64,000 nt of DNA, from the NCBI RefSeq assembly GCF_013141865.1, contig NZ_RCST01000001.1, positions 3,534,001-3,598,000 on the forward strand. Direction: 5' to 3'. Positions 28,115 to 36,772 of this stretch are shown piece by piece; within the stretch, counting starts at the first letter, position 1; the number at the start of each line of letters is the position of its first letter. Source of the stretch: Methylomonas sp. ZR1. Its GTDB lineage: Bacteria > Pseudomonadota > Gammaproteobacteria > Methylococcales > Methylomonadaceae. The notes under the pieces are model-generated. The model saw only the letters and a program-made list of their open reading frames with translations. It was not told the origin of the DNA and did not search any database. The translations under genes and the position numbers were made by a program.

Positions 28115-29206
28115 TTACCGGACTATGGAAGTACCCTTGATTTGTACGTAGACGGCCATACCTGGCTGCACATCTAATAACATCGCCGATTTTTGGGTGA
28201 TATGCGCCAATAAAACCTCGTCGCCGACCGCCAGCTGCACGACGGTTTGGCCTTGCCCCATTTCGCTGAGCGCCAGCACCCTGGCCGGCAGAATATTCAG
28301 GATGCTGGAGGCTTCCGGCGGTTGCAGGGTAATACTGACGTCGCGGGCGTAAATTCTGATCCGGACCGGGCTGCCGACCGGCATATCCAAATACGGCAAA
28401 CTCAGACTGCCGCCGGCGAATTCGGCATGGCTGAGATGATACTCGGCTTCGTGGCTGATCAACTTGCCCTGCCAGACGCTGGCCGCTTGCCGGTCCAAGG
28501 CCATGGGCCCATCCAGCCGAGTCAGGGTTTCCGCCAGCGGCCCGCAGGCTAAGGCTTTACCGGAAGCCATCACCAATAGATGGTCTGCGAGTTGATTCAC
28601 CTCTTGCAAGGAGTGGGTGACATACAGAATCGGGATTTGCAGATTCTGATGCAAGCCGGTCAGGTAAGGCAGGATGTCCTGCTTGCGTTGCTCATCCAGC
28701 GCGGCCAGTGGCTCATCCATCAACAACACATCCGGACTGGCGGCCAAGGCCCTGGCTATCGCTACCCGTTGCCGTTCGCCGCCGGATAAGCGGTCCGGCA
28801 AACGCTCCAGCAACGGTCCTATCGCCAGTAATTCAATCGCTTGCTCCAGGGAAAACAGCCTATCTTTAGTTCGCAAACGCCGCACGGCATAATCCAGATT
28901 GCCGCGCACCGAAAGATGCGGAAACAGATTGGCTTCTTGAAACACATAGGCCAAATTACGCCGATGCGTAGGCAGGAAAAAATCGTGTTCACTGTCTTGC
29001 CAAAGCGTTGCGCCGATTTTCAAAAAGCCCTGCGTCGGCCGTTCCAAGCCGGCGATGCACCGCAACAATGTGGTCTTGCCGGAACCGGAATGCCCGAACA
29101 GCACCGTCACGCCGCTGGCGGGCAGGTTTAAATCGACATCCAAAGCAAATTGGTCGTACGCCAAGCGCAGGCGCGCCTGAATGCTGGGCGCTGGGGACAT
29201 AGTCAT
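28115..29206 (-). CDS. modC: Molybdate ABC transporter ATPase ModC
   Basis: A 363-residue protein with Walker A GHSGSGKTT, ABC signature LSGGERQRVAIARALA and Walker B LLMDEPLAALD. The C-terminal TOBE domain (VRIRIYARDVSITLQ and after) binds oxyanion in this family. The start at 29206 overlaps the modB stop as ATGA, so the two are translationally coupled. Length and order match ModBC. Tungstate or another oxyanion cannot be excluded. Confidence 0.95.
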   Translation of the reverse strand: MTMSPAPSIQARLRLAYDQFALDVDLNLPASGVTVLFGHSGSGKTTLLRCIAGLERPTQGFLKIGATLWQDSEHDFFLPTHRRNLAYVFQEANLFPHLSVRGNLDYAVRRLRTKDRLFSLEQAIELLAIGPLLERLPDRLSGGERQRVAIARALAASPDVLLMDEPLAALDEQRKQDILPYLTGLHQNLQIPILYVTHSLQEVNQLADHLLVMASGKALACGPLAETLTRLDGPMALDRQAASVWQGKLISHEAEYHLSHAEFAGGSLSLPYLDMPVGSPVRIRIYARDVSITLQPPEASSILNILPARVLALSEMGQGQTVVQLAVGDEVLLAHITQKSAMLLDVQPGMAVYVQIKGTSIVR

Positions 29207-29889
29207 TTCAAGGATTGCGTCAGCGTTTGGGTTTGTTGGCTGCTGTACAGCAGCAGTAACACCAAGAAAGAAAAGATCAGCAAGCCGCCGGCCAGCCAAT
29301 GTGCCTGGCCGTATTCCAAGGCTTCGACATGATTGTAAATTTGCACGGATACCACGCGGGTTTTGTCGGGAATATTACCGCCCACCATCAATACCACGCC
29401 GAATTCGCCGACGGTATGGGTAAAACCCAGCACCCCGGCGGTTAAAAACCCCGGTTTCGCCAAAGGCAGCGCCACGCTGAAAAATCGATCCAGCGGCCCG
29501 GCTCCCAAAGTTGCGGCGGCTTCCAATGGCGCATCGCCCATTGCCACGAAGGCGTTCTGCAAAGGCTGCACCACAAACGGCAACGAATACAACACCGACG
29601 CCACCACCAAACCACCAAAGCTGAACGGTAAAGTGCCGATACCCAGCCATTGGGTAAATTTTCCCACCAGCCCGGCCGGCCCCATCAACACCAATAAGTA
29701 AAAACCCAATACCGTCGGCGGCAATACCAGCGGCAATGCCACCACGCTATTGATGACGCCTTTCCAGCGCGAACGGCTGCGCGCCAACTTCCACGCCAGC
29801 GGTGTGCCCAGCAATAACAACAGCAGGGTGGCCAGACTGGCCACGCGAAAAGTCAAAAACAAGGTATCGAGATCGGCGGCGTTTAGCAT
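29203..29889 (-). CDS. modB: Molybdate ABC transporter permease ModB
   Basis: A 228-residue inner-membrane permease with five to six hydrophobic helices and the coupling loop DAPLEAAATLGAGPLDRFFSVALPLAKPG (EAA motif). It starts with MLNAADLDTLFLTFRVASLATLLLLL, the usual ModB beginning. The periplasmic binding protein gene modA, which normally comes first, is absent from the 285-bp region upstream; that region carries a REP-like repeat instead. Confidence 0.95.
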   Translation of the reverse strand: MLNAADLDTLFLTFRVASLATLLLLLLGTPLAWKLARSRSRWKGVINSVVALPLVLPPTVLGFYLLVLMGPAGLVGKFTQWLGIGTLPFSFGGLVVASVLYSLPFVVQPLQNAFVAMGDAPLEAAATLGAGPLDRFFSVALPLAKPGFLTAGVLGFTHTVGEFGVVLMVGGNIPDKTRVVSVQIYNHVEALEYGQAHWLAGGLLIFSFLVLLLLYSSQQTQTLTQSLK

Positions 29890-30088
29890 GCAGGCTTGGT
29901 CTGAGTGACGGGAAAATCGCTACTAGGCGACACATCTGCCGTCTATTTTCGCTAATCGGACGGGTAGAACGCCAGCAAAATACGCATTGGCTTTTAGAAA
30001 AACTGCTGGTATGACGGGTATCGGCAAAATAGGCGCTGCTTGGTCAGCGCCTGGCCTGATTCTCAATCAAGCCCTAATGATCGTTTGG

Positions 30089-30136
30089 ACTGAGCTTGTC
30101 GAAGCCCAGGCTGGTTCGCCCTTCGACAGACTCAGT
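30089..30136. repeat. REP-like dispersed inverted repeat
   Basis: ACTGAGCTTGTCGAAG and CTTCGACAGACTCAGT are 16-bp arms with two mismatches around GGCTGGTTCGCC. A related copy is at 36628-36677. It lies between modB and the small membrane-protein gene 30175-30489. Confidence 0.7.
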
Positions 30137-30174
30137 ACCCTCAGGAACATCAAAGCGACCTTAACAACCAGGGC

Positions 30175-30489
30175 TTACTTTCCAATAATCTGCAAACGGT
30201 TTTCCAGCTTGGCCGCCACCAAGGCATCGTAATGCCGTTGCAGCATCGAATCGGTTGGCCGCGGAAACAAGGTTGCCTCAATCTCGCTTTGCAATTGCGT
30301 CAAAAAATGCCGCTTGAGGACCGAATCCTCGGGCAGTCCCGGCGCTGAACCACTGACATCGCCTGCTGCTTTACTAGCGCCGCTGGATTTAACGGACTTT
30401 GCATAAGCCGACAGCATGCAACCCAAGGGCGCGAATGCGCAGGCCGCCACAATCAACATAATCAAACCGACCCATATCACTTCACTCAT
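30175..30489 (-). CDS. Small membrane protein, paralogue of 42313-42519
   Basis: A 104-residue protein with one N-terminal membrane helix (VIWVGLIMLIVAACAFAPLGCMLSAYA). A soluble tail follows with two similar units: EDSVLKRHFLTQLQSEIEATL and TDSMLQRHYDALVAAKLENRL. AAGGTG precedes the ATG. The helix motif MLIVA..AFAPLG and the DSxLxR unit recur in the 68-residue protein at 42313-42519, so the two form a small family. Function unknown. Confidence 0.75.
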   Translation of the reverse strand: MSEVIWVGLIMLIVAACAFAPLGCMLSAYAKSVKSSGASKAAGDVSGSAPGLPEDSVLKRHFLTQLQSEIEATLFPRPTDSMLQRHYDALVAAKLENRLQIIGK

Positions 30490-30783
30490 CTCATCACCTT
30501 AATGACATTGCCAAAAAATCGGCGACAGGCTTTGGCACACACCTGACGCCCTCTTGAAAATCCCAATGGTTTTCAATTGACCCGCAGCAATATCAATGCC
30601 ATGGAACGCAATGCCCGCAAGCCTGGAAACACAAGGACTTTCAGGGATGTGTCACAGTTTGTATGTATTGTTTTGAGACAGTGATGCGACAAGATTGCAA
30701 CATTCGGAAAACATTGTCAGCAATACAATGGCAGAAGTTTTGCCTATTGCCCAATCGTTGCAGTACCTGATCACCGATCAGTT

Positions 30784-32010
30784 TCAGCCCTTCCGTTTGC
30801 GCCGGGTTGCGGCTTTTTGCCGCCAGCGGATCACGCCGGTGACAAACAACACCGGACAAGCCAGACCGGTGATAAACACCAAAATCCGCCCAGTCATACC
30901 GAAGGCCTGGCCGGAATGCAGCGGCCACTGCCAATGAGTAAAGATTTCGCCGGCTGTGGCGGTCGGCAGGCTGGGGTCGTCCAGATCCAGAATCTTGCCG
31001 GTGTAGCGGTCGATCACTGTGCAACGGCGTTGCAAAATACTGTCCGGCGCATCGACACCGTCCTGGCACACCGTATAGGTTTTAGTGGGTTCGCTGGCGC
31101 CGTAAATCCAATGCGGCCGGCCTTGCGGATACTGCTTAAAGGCAATCGCCACCGCCTGATCCATACCGATGGCCGGAGCATTTGGATAAGGCGGTTGGGA
31201 TTGAAACCAGTAGCGGTAAGTCACCGGTGAGAACAGTTCCAGCACCGGCACCACGTTGTGCGGCAGCACCATGTAAATCCCCGAAAACAGTACCGGCAGC
31301 ATCACCAACAAAGTGTAAAAGCCGCTGGTTTTATGCAGGTCGTAATTGAAGCGTACTTTGCCGGCCTTGGCCTTGAAGGTTAATGCGTTGCGCCAATGTC
31401 CGGTCAACGGCCACCAGACGATCAGGCCGGTCAGCGTCGAGATAATCAGCAGCGCCGCCGAGACACCGACGATGACGGCGCTGATGTCCTCGGACGGAAT
31501 CAACAAGGCGTAGTGCAACTCGAACACGCAATCGATGAAGGTTGCCGGCAACCAATCGCCGGAGCGGGTCAGCAACATTTTTCCGGTGACGTGGGCGGTA
31601 TAGGGATTAACGCCGACGATCCAGCGCTCGTTTTCGGTATCGGTGGTTGGAAATTGGTAACGCAGTTTGAAAGCGGCCTCCGCATTGCGCGGATACACTG
31701 AAAACACGTGTTTCGCCGTCGGCGGCATGACGGTTTTACCGGCGGCGAAGATTTCGGCCAGCGGCCTGTATTGACCGTCCAGCGGACGTTCAACCGTCAG
31801 CAAGTCGGGATGCAGCCATTCGTCGATCTCGGCGTAGAACACCAGAAAACTGCCGGTGATGCCGTAAATCGACAGCAAAAATCCCAAGCTCAAACCCAGC
31901 CACAAGTGCACGTCCAGCCAGCGTTTACGGCGGGTTTTCAGGCGGGACAAGGCCGAGTTTTGCGGAGTCGCCGGAATGGTCGAGCGCGGTTGTTGGGAGA
32001 TGGCAGTCAT
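30784..32010 (-). CDS. PepSY-associated membrane protein
   Basis: About 408 residues from ATG 32010, starting MTAISQQ. Basic residues precede four membrane helices: one N-terminal (WLDVHLWLGLSLGFLLSIYGITGSFLVFYAEIDEWLHPD, the family signature), two mid-protein and one C-terminal. PepSY domains lie in the periplasmic parts, and the C-terminus is basic. Such proteins commonly accompany TonB siderophore receptors and are thought to reduce ferric siderophores, in the FoxB/FsrB class. That role is supported here by the receptor gene just upstream. Confidence 0.9.
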   Translation of the reverse strand: MTAISQQPRSTIPATPQNSALSRLKTRRKRWLDVHLWLGLSLGFLLSIYGITGSFLVFYAEIDEWLHPDLLTVERPLDGQYRPLAEIFAAGKTVMPPTAKHVFSVYPRNAEAAFKLRYQFPTTDTENERWIVGVNPYTAHVTGKMLLTRSGDWLPATFIDCVFELHYALLIPSEDISAVIVGVSAALLIISTLTGLIVWWPLTGHWRNALTFKAKAGKVRFNYDLHKTSGFYTLLVMLPVLFSGIYMVLPHNVVPVLELFSPVTYRYWFQSQPPYPNAPAIGMDQAVAIAFKQYPQGRPHWIYGASEPTKTYTVCQDGVDAPDSILQRRCTVIDRYTGKILDLDDPSLPTATAGEIFTHWQWPLHSGQAFGMTGRILVFITGLACPVLFVTGVIRWRQKAATRRKRKG

Positions 32011-32120
32011 AGCGATAGCGAAAAGATCGGGTAAACGGTGCGAAAACAAAAAACGTCGATGCCTGAATAAGACGTTTAGGCCCCGGAAAATCCCAGTCCC
32101 ATTTTGCCAGGCCAGCGTAG

Positions 32121-32247
32121 GTTGGGGTGATTAAAGGAACCCCAACACAACAACCTCAAAACCATCCTCCAGCTATCGGCAACAGAACATCAACGATACC
32201 GGTAATTTAGAGGCCAAAAATGTTGGGGTTCGTTACCTCACCCCAAC
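32121..32247. repeat. Pair of inverted REP-like hairpins
   Basis: Two hairpins share the same 8-bp stem GTTGGGGT / ACCCCAAC with 10-nt loops: 32121-32146 and 32222-32247. They are inverted copies of one another, about 100 bp apart. The motif resembles the widespread GTTGGGGT...ACCCCAAC intergenic repeats of proteobacteria. They separate the siderophore receptor from the PepSY gene. Confidence 0.75.
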
Positions 32248-32264
32248 GTGACCCATAGAACGGT

Positions 32265-34724
32265 CTAATACTCCAGCTTGATTGAGCCCATGACCGCCAA
32301 CGGCTCGGCGGGCAGATTGGTCCGCCGTGAGCGCAGCACATAATACTCGGCATCGTTGACGTTATTGATGTTGACTTGGGTGGTCAAATTCATGCCGCCC
32401 AGTTTGCGCTTGTAGGCCGCCATCAAATCCAGCCGAGCATAGGACCGGTCGAAATAGCTGTTCGCGGCATCGCCGTAACGGCGTCCGGAAACGTAGACCC
32501 CGGCACCGACACTAAAGCCTTTCAGCATGTCGCCGTCGAAGTCATACTTCAACCAAGCGCTGCCTTGATGGTTGGGCGCAAAAGGCATACGGTTGCCGAT
32601 GTTGGCTGGTGTCCCCGTGTCGTCAATGACCTTGGCGTTGGTGTAAGCGTAGGTGCCGATGACACTCAAGCCCTCGTACAGCTGACCTTGTACGTCCAGT
32701 TCGACGCCTTTACTGCTGCCCTTAACCGGCACTTGCGCATAGATCACATCGCTGTTGGGATCTTGGAAAAATTGGGTTCTTTCCAGGTCGAAGTAAGCCA
32801 CGCTGGCGTTGAACTTGCCGTCGAAAAACTGGGTTTTTACCCCGCCCTCGAACTGGGTGGCATCGAATAGATCGTACAACTTGGCGCCGCCGTTGTCGTA
32901 ATCGTTGGCCGGACCGAACGACTCGGTGAAACTGCCGAACAACGACAGCCAGTTGACCGGCTGGTAAACGATGCCGACCCTGGGGCTGACCACATCGTCG
33001 TTGCGAGCATCCTTGCCGTCCGGCGCCCACCAGCTCAGGTCTTGCATCCTATCCACCCAGTCGTAGCGAAAGCCGCCCATGATGTGCAGCTTATCCCAGA
33101 GCGTCATTTGATCCTGAAAGTAGATGGCCTTGGAGGTATTCTCGGTAGCGATGACGTCGTTGTATGACGCACCCCGGATTCGGCTTACCTGAGCATCGGA
33201 AACGGCTGCAATATTCGGATTGAAGATGTTGATCGTATCCACGCTGCCGCTGGCAACCTCGTATTTCAATTGACTGTTGTAGTACTCGCCGCCGAGCAAC
33301 AGTTTATGCTTGATGCCGTAGGTTTCGAAGTCGAACGTGCCATTCACCCAAGCGGTCAGTGACTCAGCGTTTTCCGGGCTAAACCAGTAATTGCGCGACA
33401 CGTTGCCGAAGGCGTTGCCGGCGGTTTCGTTGACACGGCCGGTATAGAAACCCTGCCAATACTTTTGATACTGCGACGACACCACGCCGGCGTTTAGTTT
33501 AATCCTGTCGTTGACGCGGTGGTCGATTCTGAAATCGACCAAATTGTTGGTCGTGGAATTTCTTAAATCCGAACGGCCGACGAAGGTTCTGGAAATGGGA
33601 ATTCTGGCCAATTGGTTGCCGACTGCCGGAACGCCGTAGTCGTAGGCGTTGTTCTCGTCGAAATACTCGTAAGACAAGGTGAATTTGGTATCTTCCGTGG
33701 CCTCCCAACTCAGGGTGGGCGCGAAAAAGATCCGGTCGTTACCCATGTTTTGGCGGAACGAACCGGTATCCAGGTACGACATGTCAAACCGGTAATTCAG
33801 GCCGGCTTCCTTGCTGACCGGTCCGGTGGCGCTGGCTTCGGTACGGTAGAAATCGTAGGAGCCGAAGCGTTGTTCCAGCGAATAGTAAGGCGTCGAGCTG
33901 GGCTGTTTGGTCACGGTACTGATCAAGCCGCCGGGATCGCCAAAGCCGAACAGCATGGCCGATGCGCCTTTAATCACTTCCACGCGCTCGACGTTGGCCA
34001 GATCGAATTTGGTGAACGGTATGCGGATGCCGTTGCGATAGTTGACGGTGCTTTGCAGAAAACCGCGCATCACGAATTGTTCGTGGTCGCCGCCGTAAGA
34101 GTGATAGGACTGCACACCGCTGACGTTCTTGATCGCATCCTGTAAGCGGTAGGATTGTTGGTCGTGCAGCACCGCCTTATTGACGACTTGAATGGAGGCA
34201 GGCGTCTCCATGATGGGTGTGTCGGTTTTGGTCGCCAGCGCCGTGTTGGTGCGGGTATAACTCAAGTTGTAGGGATCATCGGAGTTTAGATCGGTTTTGC
34301 CAACGACCGTCACAGCCGGCATCGTTGCAGCCGATTGCGGCTCCAACTCGGCCGTATTTTGCAGCGTGACGGTGTTACCGCTACTGAATCGATAACTAAT
34401 CCCAGACCCGGACAGTAAGCGTTTCAACGCGCCTTCCAGCGAATACTGTCCGCTGACGCCTTGCGAGTCGATACCCTTGACCAACTCCGAGTTGTAAACA
34501 AACTGCACGCCGGACTGTTCGGCCAGCGCACTGAGTGCGGAATACAAAGGCTGCGCAGCGATGTTGTAGGTGCGACTTTCGCTAGTGGCGCTGGGGCTTT
34601 CGGCCTGAGCCGTCGGCAGCGTCGCAGCGCTTATCAAGCCCAGACAAAGCGGCAATGCGCCGATGATCGATGAGCCTTTAGTTTGGGCTGTTCGCGTCCG
34701 GCTTGGGTTTCCGGTTTTTCTCAT
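32265..34724 (-). CDS. TonB-dependent siderophore receptor with STN signalling domain
   Basis: An 819-residue receptor with GAGGA before the ATG. A signal peptide ends near TAQAES. The STN (secretin/TonB N-terminal) domain covers about residues 52-122 (YNIAAQPLYSALSALAEQSG onward) and signals to an anti-sigma factor. The plug (SIQVVNKAVLHDQQSYRLQDAIKNVSGV) and barrel follow, ending GSIKLEY. This is the FpvA/FecA/FhuE-type architecture for ferric siderophores. The fecR- and fecI-type genes directly upstream complete the surface-signalling circuit. Confidence 0.95.
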   Translation of the reverse strand: MRKTGNPSRTRTAQTKGSSIIGALPLCLGLISAATLPTAQAESPSATSESRTYNIAAQPLYSALSALAEQSGVQFVYNSELVKGIDSQGVSGQYSLEGALKRLLSGSGISYRFSSGNTVTLQNTAELEPQSAATMPAVTVVGKTDLNSDDPYNLSYTRTNTALATKTDTPIMETPASIQVVNKAVLHDQQSYRLQDAIKNVSGVQSYHSYGGDHEQFVMRGFLQSTVNYRNGIRIPFTKFDLANVERVEVIKGASAMLFGFGDPGGLISTVTKQPSSTPYYSLEQRFGSYDFYRTEASATGPVSKEAGLNYRFDMSYLDTGSFRQNMGNDRIFFAPTLSWEATEDTKFTLSYEYFDENNAYDYGVPAVGNQLARIPISRTFVGRSDLRNSTTNNLVDFRIDHRVNDRIKLNAGVVSSQYQKYWQGFYTGRVNETAGNAFGNVSRNYWFSPENAESLTAWVNGTFDFETYGIKHKLLLGGEYYNSQLKYEVASGSVDTINIFNPNIAAVSDAQVSRIRGASYNDVIATENTSKAIYFQDQMTLWDKLHIMGGFRYDWVDRMQDLSWWAPDGKDARNDDVVSPRVGIVYQPVNWLSLFGSFTESFGPANDYDNGGAKLYDLFDATQFEGGVKTQFFDGKFNASVAYFDLERTQFFQDPNSDVIYAQVPVKGSSKGVELDVQGQLYEGLSVIGTYAYTNAKVIDDTGTPANIGNRMPFAPNHQGSAWLKYDFDGDMLKGFSVGAGVYVSGRRYGDAANSYFDRSYARLDLMAAYKRKLGGMNLTTQVNINNVNDAEYYVLRSRRTNLPAEPLAVMGSIKLEY

Positions 34725-34828
34725 GATGTGTCCTCAGTTTGAGTGGGTTTTAGCTGAGAACGATTGGCGGCTGGCTGAGCCGTACTAAAGGATGTGTGGC
34801 AAATTGTCGCAGGCAGCAAAGCGGGCCA

Positions 34829-35803
34829 TCAGGACTGCAAAAACACCAGCGGCCCGGCATGGATGACTTTAACCGGCAAGGTCTGTTGCAGGGCTTCCAG
34901 CCAGGCATCGATTTGCTGGATGTCGACGGCGATGTTGACTTCCCGCTCCGCCAGCCTGTCGTCCAATAAACGGATTTGGCTGCGCCGGTAGCGGTTGATT
35001 TCGGCGATAACCTGTTTTAACGGTACGAAATTCATCAACAAGCGGCCACGGCGCCAGGCGTCGGCGTTGCTTAATTCGACTGCTTGCGGCACGCCCAGCA
35101 TCTCGGCATTGAAGGTGAGTTGTTGGCCGGGTTGCAGTGTGGCGCTATCGGCTTGCGCGCCGTGCGCGGACGGCCGACTGCTGCGCACTTTGCCTTGCAA
35201 TAGCGTAACCGCGCCGGCTTGGCCGTCGTAACGGACGATGAAGCGGGTGCCCAACGCTTCTGTGGACGTAGCACCGGATACGACCCGAAACGGCTTGTGC
35301 TCGTCATGCGCCACGTCAAATTCAGCCTCGCCGCGCAGCAATTCAATGCGCCGCTCATTAGCATTGATTGACACATCGATAGCGGTATCGGTATTCAGAT
35401 GGGCGATGCTACCATCGGCCAGCGTAATTGAGGTCCGCTCGCCGATCCGGGTACGGTAGTCTGCCAGCGGATGTCGCAAGTAATCCGGATAAAAACCACT
35501 CATCACGCTCAGCAGCAGCGAAGCGGCCGCAGCCAAGCCCAATCCGCGCTTTAGACTGCGCCCTCGCCGCTGCCTTGTCGCCAGCGCGCGGCGGCGTTGC
35601 CGATCGGCGAGCAGCGGCTGCGGTAGCTGTTGCCAAAGGGTCTCGACATCACGATAGGCTTGCTCGTGTTCGGGAGTTTGCGACCGCCAGTTTTCGAACT
35701 CAGCCAATACCGTGTCATCGGCAGCACCGGACTTTAGGCGCACATGCCAGGCAACGGCTTGTTGCTGCAGGGCTTCTCGGCGAGTTGAAGAAGTTTCGTT
35801 CAT
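34829..35803 (-). CDS. FecR-family anti-sigma/sensor protein
   Basis: A 324-residue protein from ATG 35803 (MNETSSTRREAL). It has an N-terminal cytoplasmic sigma-binding domain (AVAWHVRLKSGAADDTVLAEFENWRSQTPEHEQAYRDVE), one membrane helix (LGLAAAASLLLSVMSGFY) and a periplasmic FecR domain. The C-terminal part DAWRRGRLLMNFVPLKQVIAEINRY binds the STN domain of the receptor in this family. It transmits receptor occupancy to the ECF sigma factor encoded 58 bp upstream. Confidence 0.94.
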   Translation of the reverse strand: MNETSSTRREALQQQAVAWHVRLKSGAADDTVLAEFENWRSQTPEHEQAYRDVETLWQQLPQPLLADRQRRRALATRQRRGRSLKRGLGLAAAASLLLSVMSGFYPDYLRHPLADYRTRIGERTSITLADGSIAHLNTDTAIDVSINANERRIELLRGEAEFDVAHDEHKPFRVVSGATSTEALGTRFIVRYDGQAGAVTLLQGKVRSSRPSAHGAQADSATLQPGQQLTFNAEMLGVPQAVELSNADAWRRGRLLMNFVPLKQVIAEINRYRRSQIRLLDDRLAEREVNIAVDIQQIDAWLEALQQTLPVKVIHAGPLVFLQS

Positions 35804-35861
35804 TACGGTGTTGTTTGGAGCGGGATATTTACTATAACGATCCACGGCGCTTAAATCCACA

Positions 35862-36377
35862 CTAAGCGCATTGGCTATCAACAGCCTGCCGGCAGTGCAG
35901 CAACGCTTTTGCCAGCTGTTTTTCCACCCAACTGGTCGAGATTTTCAGTTGCTTGGCAATCTCAATATGGCTTAAGCCCTCGATACGGCTTAAGTATAAA
36001 ATCTCGGCGCATTGATCAGGCAAATCGGCCAGTGCCAGCTGAATGTGCCGCAATTGATCTTGCGCTTCCGCCGTTCGTTCCGGCGCTGCCGAAGCGTCGA
36101 TGTCGGTTTCGTCGCCCAGATATTGATCAAGCAATTCACAACGGCGTTTTTGCGTGCGCAGATGATCGAGAGATAGATTGGATGCCACTTTAAACAGCCA
36201 GGCCTGGACTTCGATCTCACTGGCGGGAGGTGGCTTCAGCAGCGTCAATCTCAAAAAAATGTCTTGAATCAGATCAGCCGCAGTGTCGTCGCACCGAATG
36301 CGCTGCTGCAAAAAACGCTGGATTTGCGGGCGGGTACTTAAAAAAATTCGGTAAATATCGTGGTCTGAAAATGCCAT
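35862..36377 (-). CDS. ECF sigma factor, FecI type
   Basis: A 171-residue sigma factor. Region 2 includes DDTAADLIQDIFLRL and the VASNLSLDHLRTQKRR promoter-melting segment. Region 4 is CAEILYLSRIEGLSHIEIAKQLKISTSWVEKQLAKALLHCR. It should drive the downstream receptor gene when released by FecR. It leads the order sigma, anti-sigma, receptor, as in the fec and fpv systems. A TGATAAT half-site resembling a Fur box lies about 90 bp upstream (36464-36470), but evidence for Fur control is thin. Confidence 0.95.
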   Translation of the reverse strand: MAFSDHDIYRIFLSTRPQIQRFLQQRIRCDDTAADLIQDIFLRLTLLKPPPASEIEVQAWLFKVASNLSLDHLRTQKRRCELLDQYLGDETDIDASAAPERTAEAQDQLRHIQLALADLPDQCAEILYLSRIEGLSHIEIAKQLKISTSWVEKQLAKALLHCRQAVDSQCA

Positions 36378-36525
36378 GCGCGAAGCCAGGCCATGCTGGA
36401 GTTAATCGTGGCATTTGACGCAGCAAAGTTTACGCCATGACTGGATTCATAGACTTAAGTGACTGATAATAATGGATTTTTTTCGGATTCGAAAAAATCT
36501 GAGGCTTGGCGGTATTCATAAAACC

Positions 36526-36572
36526 GCGTGAAATGCCACACTCGCTCGGCATTTCACGCAGTTTTTATTTTT
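36526..36572. terminator. Strong hairpin terminator
   Basis: GCGTGAAATGCC (36526-36537) and GGCATTTCACGC (36548-36559) form a perfect 12-bp stem with a 10-nt loop. GTTTTTATTTTT follows on the plus strand and GGTTTT on the minus strand. It lies between the end of zwf and the fecI upstream region and probably isolates the two. Confidence 0.8.
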
Positions 36573-36622
36573 CGTTGGCTCGAAACGCTTATCAACCCGG
36601 CCCTATTTAGCTTTGATATTCC

Positions 36623-36677
36623 GTTCGAGTCTAGCGTGTCGAAGCTCAAGCTGGTTTGCCCTTCGACAGGGCAAACG
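36623..36677. repeat. REP-like dispersed repeat, second copy
   Basis: CTAGCGTGTCGAAGCTCAAG, then CTGGTTTGCCCTTCGACAGG. It matches the copy at 30089-30136 through the shared GTCGAAGC-CA-GCTGGTT-GCCCTTCGACAG core. It sits in the 395-bp gap downstream of zwf. Confidence 0.65.
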
Positions 36678-36772
36678 GCAATTAAGGGTCGAGGAATAAT
36701 CCGCTAGGCGGAAGAAACCGGGCGCTACCGCATCATGGTAAGAATGGTTAACAGAAACCGCAGCAGCCTTTG

